Shown here one piece after another: positions 45,061-52,420 of a stretch of 64,000 nucleotides of DNA. A model generated the notes under the pieces. The model had not been told where the DNA came from. It did no database searches and saw nothing but the letters and a program-made list of their open reading frames with translations. Numbering within the stretch: position 1 is the stretch's first letter; the number at the start of each line of letters is the position of its first letter. The stretch spans positions 1 to 64,000 of the forward strand of contig CAYQUT010000010.1 of NCBI GenBank assembly GCA_964420985.1, in the 5' to 3' direction. The DNA comes from CAMCTV01 sp964420985. GTDB taxonomy: Bacteria; Bacteroidota; Bacteroidia; Flavobacteriales_D; Sanyastnellaceae. Position numbers and translations under genes: made by a program.

Positions 45061-45831
45061 ATGCGCTGGTATTGGCATTCATTTTTAAAAGGGGTTCATC
45101 ATTTTTTTGTTGCAAAAGAACGTCATGGAGTTCACTCTCCTTTGGTGTATCAGTTGATGGATAAGGATCTGAAAATCCCGCTTCCGTCTCGTTTACAGCG
45201 TATTCAATCACACCGGAAATTCCTATCCTCTTCCATTGAGCAATGGGAGGCTGTAGACCTTGGAGCTGGTTCTCGATCAGTCACAAAGAATTTGGGACAT
45301 GCCGTGAGAAAAGCGAGTAGTGACGAAAAGAAAGGGGCTTTCCTCTATCGCTGGATAAATCGTTTTCAACCCAAGTTTACTTTGGAATTGGGAACACATG
45401 TTGGATTGGGATCTGCATATCTTTTGGAAGGTTGTCCTGAAACACAATTGTATACGATTGAAGGAGATCCTTTTTTATATCAAAAATCGCTGGATTGGCT
45501 GAAGCAATACGGTGATCGGGTTCATTCTTTTAATGGCTCTTTTGATGCTGTATTGCAGGATGTATTACCCCAGCAGCGTTGGGATCTGGTGATTATTGAT
45601 GGTCATCATGAAGGAGAAGCTTTGTTGCGGTATTGGCAACGCATTGTGCCTTTTTTAAATGATGACGCCTGGGTGATTATGGATGATATCCATTGGTCTC
45701 CTGATATGTCAGCAGCTTGGAATGCAATTGTGGAAAGCAGTCAAAGAAAATTGACTTTGGATTTTTTTCAATTCGGTGTTTATGGTCACATGGCTCGCCA
45801 TCAAAAGGAGCACTTCCTGTTGCGTTATTAA
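45061..45831 (+). CDS. Class I SAM-dependent O-methyltransferase-like protein
   Basis: A 256-residue methyltransferase. FTLELGTHVGLGSAYLLEG near residue 104 is the SAM-binding loop; LVIIDGHHEGEAL near 178 and VIMDDIHWSPDM near 205 are typical of the O-methyltransferase 24 group. Substrate unknown. It follows lpxD by three bases. Its stop overlaps the stop of the convergent gene as TTAA. Confidence 0.8.
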   Translation: MRWYWHSFLKGVHHFFVAKERHGVHSPLVYQLMDKDLKIPLPSRLQRIQSHRKFLSSSIEQWEAVDLGAGSRSVTKNLGHAVRKASSDEKKGAFLYRWINRFQPKFTLELGTHVGLGSAYLLEGCPETQLYTIEGDPFLYQKSLDWLKQYGDRVHSFNGSFDAVLQDVLPQQRWDLVIIDGHHEGEALLRYWQRIVPFLNDDAWVIMDDIHWSPDMSAAWNAIVESSQRKLTLDFFQFGVYGHMARHQKEHFLLRY

Positions 45832-46925
45832 AATTTTCTTACTGGAACGCCGCTGATATTGACATTTTTGGCCTGTATGTCACTGAAGTCAAAATCAAAA
45901 TCATATACAGCGCCGTATGTGGCATTTTGTTGCGATGAAGTCCAATGAAATGGGCCGGGTATATTTCCAATGTTTGGAGTGTACAAGTTGTCACAAATGA
46001 GGTTCATTTCTGCATTGTTGGGAAGATACCAGTCACTAAATCCATTGACAGTGTAATTGTCGATGATACGGGCCACTGCGTTGGTGGTAGAGCAGGCCGC
46101 CACAATGGCAGCGGTATTGACATCACCTGCACCAATGGTATTGGTGATTCCTGCAATCAAAGTTCCTTGACAGCCCCAGATTCCAGAAAAAGAAGTGGGG
46201 TAGACCTCTAAATATCTCCATCCATTGGTATAACTTCCTTTGTCATAAAAAACAACACCTCCTGCTGGTCCTGCGGAACCAATGGTATAGCTGGCTGTAC
46301 CCGCACAAGTGCATTGTGCATTGTATTGGTCGTTGCTGGTAGATGGGTTGTTGTCATCACAACTTTGTCCTGTGATATGACAACTTCCATCATTGTCAGT
46401 GGCCAAGGGATTAAAGTTGCAGGCTGCGCTATTGGTGCATCCTAGAACGTGATTGGCCGAACTTACTCCTGGAATAATGATGTTGTTTTGACCAATTTGA
46501 AGCGTGTCTCCTGTCAAACTAACTGCAACTTTTGTGGCCTCTGCATACAATGCATAGGGCACGCTTTGAAAGGGTTCTGTGCCATACAATTGCCATCCTT
46601 GCCCAAAGTTGAAATCTACCTGCAAATATTTTTGCCCCTGGCTCCAATCCAATGATGAAAATGTACCGATGGTAGCTGGTCCACTTCCAATAACGGTGGT
46701 AACTAAACCTTGCGCATTGGTGCTGAGCGATTTTATTTCCTGATAAGTAATGGTGCCATTGGAACTTCCTTGCCGTACACACAGACGTACACTCAGGTTT
46801 TGATTGGCCATAATTTCACCAGCACTATTTTTTACGATGGCTTGGTATTGTATTCCTTTGGGTGCTTGTGCGCTTGAAACAAGAGAAAGAACCAAAGCAA
46901 AAACCAGGACAAGGATATTTTTCAT
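45828..46925 (-). CDS. Secreted DUF1566-like protein with cysteine motif
   Basis: A 365-residue exported protein (signal MKNILVLVFALVLSLVSSAQ). A beta domain (about 20-145) common in Bacteroidota surface proteins (GIQYQAIVKNSAGEIM) is followed by GCTN...NFNP...DGSC and a CDDNNPSTSND segment (about 158-200), then a DUF1566/Lcl-like C-terminal domain with GFSDWYLPNNAEM near 293. No T9SS sorting domain is visible. Function unknown. It follows the SGNH-like gene by nine bases. Confidence 0.75.
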   Translation of the reverse strand: MKNILVLVFALVLSLVSSAQAPKGIQYQAIVKNSAGEIMANQNLSVRLCVRQGSSNGTITYQEIKSLSTNAQGLVTTVIGSGPATIGTFSSLDWSQGQKYLQVDFNFGQGWQLYGTEPFQSVPYALYAEATKVAVSLTGDTLQIGQNNIIIPGVSSANHVLGCTNSAACNFNPLATDNDGSCHITGQSCDDNNPSTSNDQYNAQCTCAGTASYTIGSAGPAGGVVFYDKGSYTNGWRYLEVYPTSFSGIWGCQGTLIAGITNTIGAGDVNTAAIVAACSTTNAVARIIDNYTVNGFSDWYLPNNAEMNLICDNLYTPNIGNIPGPFHWTSSQQNATYGAVYDFDFDFSDIQAKNVNISGVPVRKF

Positions 46926-46934
46926 GTGAGCAAT

Positions 46935-47861
46935 TTAATCAAAAAAATGTTTTTTCTTCAAGGTATCCATTAACCAAGAATTGTAGTCTTGAACGCCTGC
47001 AGTGCTCAAGTGATCGGAATCAATGAAATTTTTCAACGCTAATGGAACAGCACTTTGGCCATTGATGAATTTTTCTTTTGGAATGATTTCTTGAAGGGCA
47101 AGCGGGAGGTTTTCATATTTAGCTGCCTCATGAGATGAGAAAATAGGTGATTGAACAATCATCCATTTTATTTTACGATCGTTGGCCCAGAGTACAATAT
47201 TTTGTAATGCATTTACTTGTGATTGGTTGATAATACCGGAGACCTTTGGTGTTTGATGTCTTGCATCAAAGGCCTGATGGCTCTGAACATAGCCACCAGT
47301 GATGTATTGGTCGTGGCCAATTCGTTTCGGGTTTTTTTTAGGTTGGAGGTCCAACAACTTTTGGGATAGGGTTCGGTACAGCAACGCATTGTACCACTTT
47401 ACATCATGGTGCTCACTCCATCTCATGGGGTAGAAATCTGTATTGGCCAAAAGATCTATGGATGATTCTATTCCTTCATTGTAAAACAATGGCAAGTAAA
47501 AGTCGATGATCAAACGTTTGGGCAATAAATGATGGGGTAAATGCTGTATTATTTCCCAAGTTTGAATAGGGGTTTGCGCTGTGCTGCCTAAGTTAAAGGC
47601 GGCTTTCTGCTCTTGATTGAAAATACGCGGGTCATAATTGCGGTAGGCATGGCTTGAGCCAATGAACAAAAGATCAATGTGTTTTTGGCTTTTGACTTCT
47701 TGAAAACGCAGTTGACTGTGTCCTGCACCTCCTTCGGGATAATAAAATTGTGAACCGAATGAAATGGACATGCACTGGCCAATTAGAATCAATAAAAGGC
47801 AATAGAGCAGAAAGAAAATTCCTGTGAAAAGAAAAGCCTTTTGAAAGAATGTCCTGGACAT
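46935..47861 (-). CDS. Membrane-anchored SGNH hydrolase-like protein
   Basis: A 308-residue protein with one N-terminal membrane helix (about 10-30). LLFIGSSHAYRNYDP near residue 64 resembles the SGNH block I nucleophile region and DSDHLSTAGVQDYN near 285 block V with Asp and His. This layout is seen in DltD/AlgX-like O-acyltransferases and DUF1574 proteins. A role in acetylating an exported glycan is possible, unproven. Its promoter box TATCTTTG ends four bases before the ATG. Confidence 0.7.
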   Translation of the reverse strand: MSRTFFQKAFLFTGIFFLLYCLLLILIGQCMSISFGSQFYYPEGGAGHSQLRFQEVKSQKHIDLLFIGSSHAYRNYDPRIFNQEQKAAFNLGSTAQTPIQTWEIIQHLPHHLLPKRLIIDFYLPLFYNEGIESSIDLLANTDFYPMRWSEHHDVKWYNALLYRTLSQKLLDLQPKKNPKRIGHDQYITGGYVQSHQAFDARHQTPKVSGIINQSQVNALQNIVLWANDRKIKWMIVQSPIFSSHEAAKYENLPLALQEIIPKEKFINGQSAVPLALKNFIDSDHLSTAGVQDYNSWLMDTLKKKHFFD

Positions 47862-47865
47862 GTTT

Positions 47866-47896
47866 CAAAGATAAGCATTGTTTTATACTAGCTTTG
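47866..47896. promoter_or_regulatory. Divergent promoter pair
   Basis: Two exact TAnnTTTG boxes face away from each other in the 39-base gap between divergent genes: TATCTTTG on the minus strand (47873-47866), four bases before the ATG at 47861, and TAGCTTTG on the plus strand (47889-47896), four bases before the ATG at 47901. Each upstream region overlaps the other gene's promoter. Confidence 0.6.
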
Positions 47897-47900
47897 GCAC

Positions 47901-48227
47901 ATGAGAAATGCTTTGTTGATCTTCTTGACAGCGTTATTGATGGTGCAATGCCAGAACAATTCAAGCACCACCATTGATCCTAAGTTTGTTATTTACACCA
48001 AACCTGGTTGCCCCAGGTGCGAAAAATCCTTGAGCATTTTGTCTCAACGGGGAATTGTCTTTGAGGAAAGAAGCATAGCTGAACCCATACACCAGAGGGA
48101 GATGTGGGAATTGATAAGGTCAGAAAAGGATCAACCCACAACAAGGGTCACATTGCCTGTGGTGTATATGGACAGTGTTTTATATTACAACCTGCAAGAT
48201 TTAGACGGTTTTTTTGGTGGAATTTAA
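47901..48227 (+). CDS. Glutaredoxin-like lipoprotein
   Basis: A 108-residue thioredoxin-fold protein. A short signal with lipobox-like LMVQC (cysteine at residue 17) suggests membrane anchoring in the cell envelope. The redox motif is CPRC in YTKPGCPRCEKS near residue 37, and TLPVVYMDS near 90 gives the cis-proline. Most glutaredoxins are cytoplasmic, so an exported one is unusual. Its stop overlaps the convergent SDR gene stop as TTAA. Confidence 0.78.
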   Translation: MRNALLIFLTALLMVQCQNNSSTTIDPKFVIYTKPGCPRCEKSLSILSQRGIVFEERSIAEPIHQREMWELIRSEKDQPTTRVTLPVVYMDSVLYYNLQDLDGFFGGI

Positions 48228-48916
48228 ATCTTCAAACTACTCATTCCTCCATCTAGGTGTAATACCTGTCCGGTCATCCATGAAGTGGACTCGGTTAGAA
48301 GAAATTGGGCCATATGAGCAATGTCCTCAGCTGTACCCAACTTTTTCAAAGGATGTCTTTGAGCCCCCGATTCTATTTTTTCTGGACTGCCGGTGAGTTT
48401 CTCGGACAACGGGGTAATGGTCAGTGAGGGTGCAATGGCATTGACACGAATTAAAGGCGCCCATTCTGCTGCCAAGCTTCTGGTTAATCCTTCAATAGCC
48501 CCTTTGGCCATAGCAATAGAACTGTGAAAGGGCATTCCACTTTGAACAGCCACTGTACTGAACAATACGACAGATGGATGATTTGATTTTTTTAAGTGTG
48601 CCAAGCCCGCTTGGAGCACATTGACCGCTCCCCAGGTATTGACGCTCATTTCTTCTTGAAATTGTTCCATGGTCAACCGATGAAAAGGCTTGAGCTCAAT
48701 GGTTCCTGGTAAATATGCGATGCCATCCAATACTTCGGGTAATTCATGAACCGGGAAAGGTTGGTTGTGCGTCCAAGTGATGCCGGTAGATCCTGGCAGT
48801 TCATCATGCTGATCACCGCGGCCAGTAAACCAAACCTGATGATTGTGCATGAGCAATTGCTCTACCAAGGCTCTTCCGATACCATGTGTTCCACCGACAA
48901 TAAGATAGTTGGCCAT
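48224..48916 (-). CDS. SDR family protein lacking the catalytic tyrosine
   Basis: A 230-residue short-chain dehydrogenase-like protein. The cofactor loop is GGTHGIG near residues 8-14. At the active site, SSIAMAKGAIEGL aligns with the usual YSASK segment: lysine remains but tyrosine is replaced by isoleucine. The C-terminus VNAIAPSLTITPLS and LDGGM is normal. Substrate unknown. It starts three bases after folE, so a pteridine-related reductase role is tempting but speculative. Confidence 0.83.
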   Translation of the reverse strand: MANYLIVGGTHGIGRALVEQLLMHNHQVWFTGRGDQHDELPGSTGITWTHNQPFPVHELPEVLDGIAYLPGTIELKPFHRLTMEQFQEEMSVNTWGAVNVLQAGLAHLKKSNHPSVVLFSTVAVQSGMPFHSSIAMAKGAIEGLTRSLAAEWAPLIRVNAIAPSLTITPLSEKLTGSPEKIESGAQRHPLKKLGTAEDIAHMAQFLLTESTSWMTGQVLHLDGGMSSLKI

Positions 48917-48919
48917 AAT

Positions 48920-49582
48920 TTAAATCTGGATGTATTTTAAAAATTCGTTTTTCCTTCCCTCTTCCAAAAATGCTCCGCTGAAGGAACTGGTTACGGTAGA
49001 TGAATTGATGTCTTGGACTCCACGGCTACTGACGCATAAATGCACGGCGTCAATCATGACGGCAACATCCTCCGTTTGCAAAATCTTTTTCAAATCGTTG
49101 GCGATTTGAATGGTCAATCGCTCTTGCACTTGCGGGCGTTTGGCGTAGTACTGCACGATGCGATTCAATTTGGATAGACCAATCACTTGACCATTGCTGA
49201 TGTAGGCCACGTGCGCTTTTCCCATAATAGGGACAAAATGATGCTCGCAATTGGAGAAGAAGGTGATGTTTTTCTCCACCAACATTTCCTTGTATTGGTA
49301 TTTGTTTTCGAAGAGTTTGATGTCTGGACGATTCTCTGGAAGCAATCCTGAGAAAATTTCTTTGACATACATTTTTGCTACGCGATGCGGTGTTCCTGAA
49401 AGGCTGTCGTCATTCCTGTCCAATCCCAGAATATCCATGATGGCAGCAAAATGTTTCTCAATTTTTTCAATTTTTTCCTCAGCACTCAAGTCAAATGCGT
49501 CGGCCCGCATGGGGGTTTCAATAGAGGTCATCACATGCTCATCACCTATCTCGTCGATTTGAATTTTTAATTCCTTCTCCAT
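48920..49582 (-). CDS. folE: GTP cyclohydrolase I
   Basis: A 220-residue enzyme converting GTP to 7,8-dihydroneopterin triphosphate, the first step of folate and pterin synthesis. Zinc ligands are in SNCEHHFVPIMGKAHVAYI (Cys and His, near 107-115; quoted in part) and VHLCVSSRGVQD (Cys, near 178). Length fits. ATG at 49582 (MEKELKI) is chosen over an upstream extension. A Fur-like palindrome lies in the upstream gap. Confidence 0.94.
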   Translation of the reverse strand: MEKELKIQIDEIGDEHVMTSIETPMRADAFDLSAEEKIEKIEKHFAAIMDILGLDRNDDSLSGTPHRVAKMYVKEIFSGLLPENRPDIKLFENKYQYKEMLVEKNITFFSNCEHHFVPIMGKAHVAYISNGQVIGLSKLNRIVQYYAKRPQVQERLTIQIANDLKKILQTEDVAVMIDAVHLCVSSRGVQDINSSTVTSSFSGAFLEEGRKNEFLKYIQI

Positions 49583-49620
49583 GACTACTAAACCAATAGA
49601 CCTGACATTTGTTCGCAAAA

Positions 49621-49633
49621 AATGATTATCATT
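49621..49633. promoter_or_regulatory. Fur-like palindrome between folE and the permease
   Basis: AATGATTATCATT is a perfect 6-1-6 palindrome. It matches 12 of 15 positions of the 7-1-7 Fur-type box TGATAATGATTATCA when flanks are included. It overlaps TATCATTG (49627-49634), a one-mismatch -7 box oriented toward the permease, with TTTG 15 bases upstream. A repressor site for a Fur-family or other dimeric regulator is plausible. Confidence 0.35.
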
Positions 49634-49661
49634 GTGAAATCAAAACCTTAAAGAAAATTTT

Positions 49662-51104
49662 ATGTCAATTTGGAGAAAGAAGCCTGTAGAGGCTTATCAT
49701 GCGGATGCAAGCAAAAGTGAGTTGAATCGTGTGTTGAGCAGATGGGGTTTGACCTCATTGGGAATTGGAGCCATCATTGGTGGTGGTATATTTACATTGA
49801 CCGGAATTGCAGCTCATGATCATGCTGGACCTGCATTGGCCTTGTCTTTCATTATTGCGGGTATTGGTTGTTTGTTTGCCTCACTTTGCTATGCGGAGTT
49901 TGCCTCCGTTCTTCCCGTTGAGGGATCGGCTTATGCTTATGCCTATGGTACCGTTGGAGAGTTGTTTGCTTGGTTCATTGGATGGAATTTGATTTTGGAA
50001 TACATGATGGGAGCAACAACTGTGGCTGTTGCATGGAGTGGTTATTTCAATAAATTATTGCATTTGTTTGGTATTCACATCCCAGATTACTTGACCAATG
50101 ATCCCGCCTCTCATGGTGGACCAGCATTCAATTTGTTGGCATTTATCATCACGTGGGTGATTACGGCTATTTTGGTGAAGGGAATCAAAGAGGCGGCTAA
50201 GACCAACAACATCATTGTAATACTAAAAGTGGCCGTTGTTTTGTTCGTGATTTTTGCAGGTGCCTTTTTCGTTGATCCAGCCAATTGGACTCCCTTTATT
50301 CCTGCTGAAACACCGGTATTGGATGCTTTGGGTAATCCAACAGGGGAGGTAAACTTTGGTTTTGGAGGCGTATTGACAGCTGCCACCATTGTATTCTTTG
50401 CCTATATTGGTTTTGACGCTGTATCTACCCAAGCAGGTGAGGCCATCAATCCAAAGAAAGATGTTCCATTTGCCATCATAGCATCATTGGTAATTTGTAC
50501 TTTGTTGTACATCGCTGTATCCTTGGTTTTGACGGGTATGGTTCCCTATACTGATTTGGATTTGAAAGCTCCGGTGGCTTCGGCATTTGAAGGTGCAGGA
50601 ATTACATGGGCAGTATATCTGATTACCATCGCAGCTACTGCTGGATTGATGTCGGTGATGTTGGTGATGATGTTGGGTCAAACCAGGATTTTCTTGGGGA
50701 TGTCTAAGGATGGCTTATTGCCTTTCAATATTTTCGGTAAGCTTCATCCAACTTTTAAAACGCCATATCGTTCAACCATTTTGGTAGGTTTTATCATTTC
50801 TATTGTGTCAGCATTAACACCCATCAATAGTGTTTCTGAAATGTGTTCTATGGGAACATTGTTGGCCTTTGCCATGGTTTGCGTAGCGGTTTTGATTTTG
50901 CGTGTAAAACAACCAGGTTTGGATCGTCCGTACAAGACTCCGTTCATATACTTTGTGGCTCCTGCAGGTGCGTTGTTTAATGTGTTTTTGATGTCTTACG
51001 TGCGCATTCACACTTGGTACGCTTTCTTGATTTGGGGCGCCATTGGAGTATTGGTTTATTTCCTTTACAGTCGAAGACATTCTCATTTGCATCCAAAGGG
51101 ATAA
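49662..51104 (+). CDS. APC family amino acid permease
   Basis: A 480-residue transporter with about 12 transmembrane helices. LGIGAIIGGGIFTLTGIAA near residue 34 is the APC substrate-binding helix 1, and FFAYIGFDAVSTQAGEAINP near 245 is helix 6 (both quoted in part). The closest known types are YfnA/CAT-like cationic or branched amino acid transporters; the substrate cannot be told. A strong terminator follows 18 bases after the stop. Confidence 0.9.
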   Translation: MSIWRKKPVEAYHADASKSELNRVLSRWGLTSLGIGAIIGGGIFTLTGIAAHDHAGPALALSFIIAGIGCLFASLCYAEFASVLPVEGSAYAYAYGTVGELFAWFIGWNLILEYMMGATTVAVAWSGYFNKLLHLFGIHIPDYLTNDPASHGGPAFNLLAFIITWVITAILVKGIKEAAKTNNIIVILKVAVVLFVIFAGAFFVDPANWTPFIPAETPVLDALGNPTGEVNFGFGGVLTAATIVFFAYIGFDAVSTQAGEAINPKKDVPFAIIASLVICTLLYIAVSLVLTGMVPYTDLDLKAPVASAFEGAGITWAVYLITIAATAGLMSVMLVMMLGQTRIFLGMSKDGLLPFNIFGKLHPTFKTPYRSTILVGFIISIVSALTPINSVSEMCSMGTLLAFAMVCVAVLILRVKQPGLDRPYKTPFIYFVAPAGALFNVFLMSYVRIHTWYAFLIWGAIGVLVYFLYSRRHSHLHPKG

Positions 51105-51122
51105 AATACAATTTTTTGAAAG

Positions 51123-51147
51123 AGCCGTCCTTGTGACGGCTTTTTTA
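51123..51147 (+). terminator. Intrinsic terminator of the permease gene
   Basis: AGCCGTC, 5-base loop, GACGGCT, then a run of T. Confidence 0.9.
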
Positions 51148-51160
51148 TTGCATACCCGAT

Positions 51161-51168
51161 TACCTTTG
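51161..51168 (+). promoter_or_regulatory. Promoter -7 box of the DAHP synthase gene
   Basis: TACCTTTG matches TAnnTTTG exactly. It ends four bases before the GTG at 51173 and seven before the ATG at 51176. No good -33 box, since the terminator occupies that place. Confidence 0.55.
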
Positions 51169-51172
51169 CCCC

Positions 51173-52246
51173 GTGATGGAGAAATTTTCAATTCGGAATT
51201 TGGTGGCCCAGGGGTATCCCTTTTTAATTGCTGGCCCATGCGGCGTAGAGAGCAGAAATCAACTATTGTCCACCATTGAAGGGTTGTCTAAAGTTCCTCA
51301 AGTCAAAGCCATTAGAGGAGGTTTGTGGAAACCCAGAACCCGTCCCAATTCCTTTGAAGGAATGGGAGAGGCGGGAATTCCCTGGATGGTAGAAGCAAGA
51401 GATCAATTTCAATTGCCTATCATTACAGAGGTTGCAAAAGCTCAGCATGTCGAAGTATGCCTAAAAAACAACTTTGATGCACTCTGGATTGGAGCAAGAA
51501 CAGTAGCCAATCCTTTCAGTGTGCAAGAAATTGCCGATGCCCTCAAAGGAGTGAGTATTCCCATCTTCATTAAAAATCCTATTCATCCTGATTTGGCCCT
51601 TTGGATGGGTGCTATCGAGCGCATTCAAAATGCCGGCATCACTGATGTTGCGGCCATTCACCGTGGCTTTTCCACAGGGTCCCCTACCATATACCGAAAC
51701 CAACCTTTGTGGGAAATGCCTATTGCTCTTAAGACTGAAATGCCAGAGTTGCCCATCATTTGCGACCCCAGCCATATTGCAGGCAAACGCGATTTGATTT
51801 TGCAGGTAGCTCAGAAGGCAGCCGACTTGAACATGAGTGGTTGGATGATAGAATCGCATTGTTCTCCTGAAACTGCTTTGAGTGATGCAGCCCAACAACT
51901 GACACCTGAATCCCTGGGACAGTTGATGGAGGCCATTACCATTCGCGTCACCACCGACGCATTGATTGACGATTGTCCTGAAATGCAACAATGGAGACAA
52001 GAGATGGACGCATTGGATAAAGATATTATTCATTTACTCGGTGATCGGATGCGTTTGGCAGAAAAGATGGGGCAGTATAAAAAAGAAAAAAATCTGACCA
52101 TTTTTTCCCTTAACCGTTGGAAAGAAATTTTGGAAAGTCGCCAGCAATGGGGCGAAGAGGATGGTTTGTCGTTGCGTTTTTTAAAGACTTATTTAGAGGC
52201 CCTGCACGCAGAAAGCATTCGACACCAAGTGGACATCATGAAATAA
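51173..52246 (+). CDS. Bifunctional DAHP synthase / chorismate mutase
   Basis: A 357-residue fusion for aromatic amino acid synthesis. Residues about 1-260 are a DAHP synthase of the KDPG/KDO8P-like type: FLIAGPCGVES, RGGLWKPRTRPNSFEG, HRGFST and CDPSHIAGKRD hold the metal and phosphate ligands. Residues about 265-357 are a chorismate mutase type II domain (MDALDKDIIHLLGDRMRLAEKMG, quoted in part). The start may be GTG 51173 or ATG 51176; the four-base promoter spacing seen elsewhere favours GTG. Confidence 0.94.
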   Translation: MMEKFSIRNLVAQGYPFLIAGPCGVESRNQLLSTIEGLSKVPQVKAIRGGLWKPRTRPNSFEGMGEAGIPWMVEARDQFQLPIITEVAKAQHVEVCLKNNFDALWIGARTVANPFSVQEIADALKGVSIPIFIKNPIHPDLALWMGAIERIQNAGITDVAAIHRGFSTGSPTIYRNQPLWEMPIALKTEMPELPIICDPSHIAGKRDLILQVAQKAADLNMSGWMIESHCSPETALSDAAQQLTPESLGQLMEAITIRVTTDALIDDCPEMQQWRQEMDALDKDIIHLLGDRMRLAEKMGQYKKEKNLTIFSLNRWKEILESRQQWGEEDGLSLRFLKTYLEALHAESIRHQVDIMK

Positions 52247-52249
52247 AAA

Positions 52250-52277
52250 AAGGCTGAAATTTTCAGCCTTTTCTTTT
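52250..52277. terminator. Bidirectional terminator between DAHP synthase and tRNA-Leu
   Basis: AAGGCTGAA, 3-base loop, TTCAGCCTT, flanked by an A-run on the left and a T-rich run on the right, so it can end transcription from the plus-strand gene and from the minus-strand tRNA. Confidence 0.88.
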
Positions 52278-52278
52278 G

Positions 52279-52360
52279 TGCCCAGGACAGGACTCGAACC
52301 TGCACAGATTGCTCCATACGCACCTCAAGCGTACGTGTATACCAATTTCACCACCTGGGC
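52279..52360 (-). tRNA. tRNA-Leu (anticodon GAG)
   Basis: An 82-base tRNA. The acceptor stem GCCCAGG pairs with CCTGGGC, discriminator A at 52279, CCA not encoded. The anticodon arm TACGC-TTGAGGT-GCGTA gives anticodon GAG. A long variable arm and T-arm GCAGGTTCGAGTCCTGT are present, as expected for a class II leucine tRNA. Confidence 0.95.
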
Positions 52361-52368
52361 GAGCGCTG

Positions 52369-52399
52369 CAAAGGTAAGCATCCCGCCCCTTTCTCACAA
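52369..52399 (-). promoter_or_regulatory. Promoter of tRNA-Leu
   Basis: On the minus strand TTG (52399-52397), 20 bases, then TACCTTTG (52376-52369), eight bases before the tRNA 5' end. Both elements match the consensus. Confidence 0.65.
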
Positions 52400-52420
52400 C
52401 CAATGCTGTATCTTTCAAGC

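Noticed and set aside
51461..52033. 190-residue minus-strand open frame
   Set aside because: Antisense to the DAHP synthase/chorismate mutase gene, which is clearly coding.
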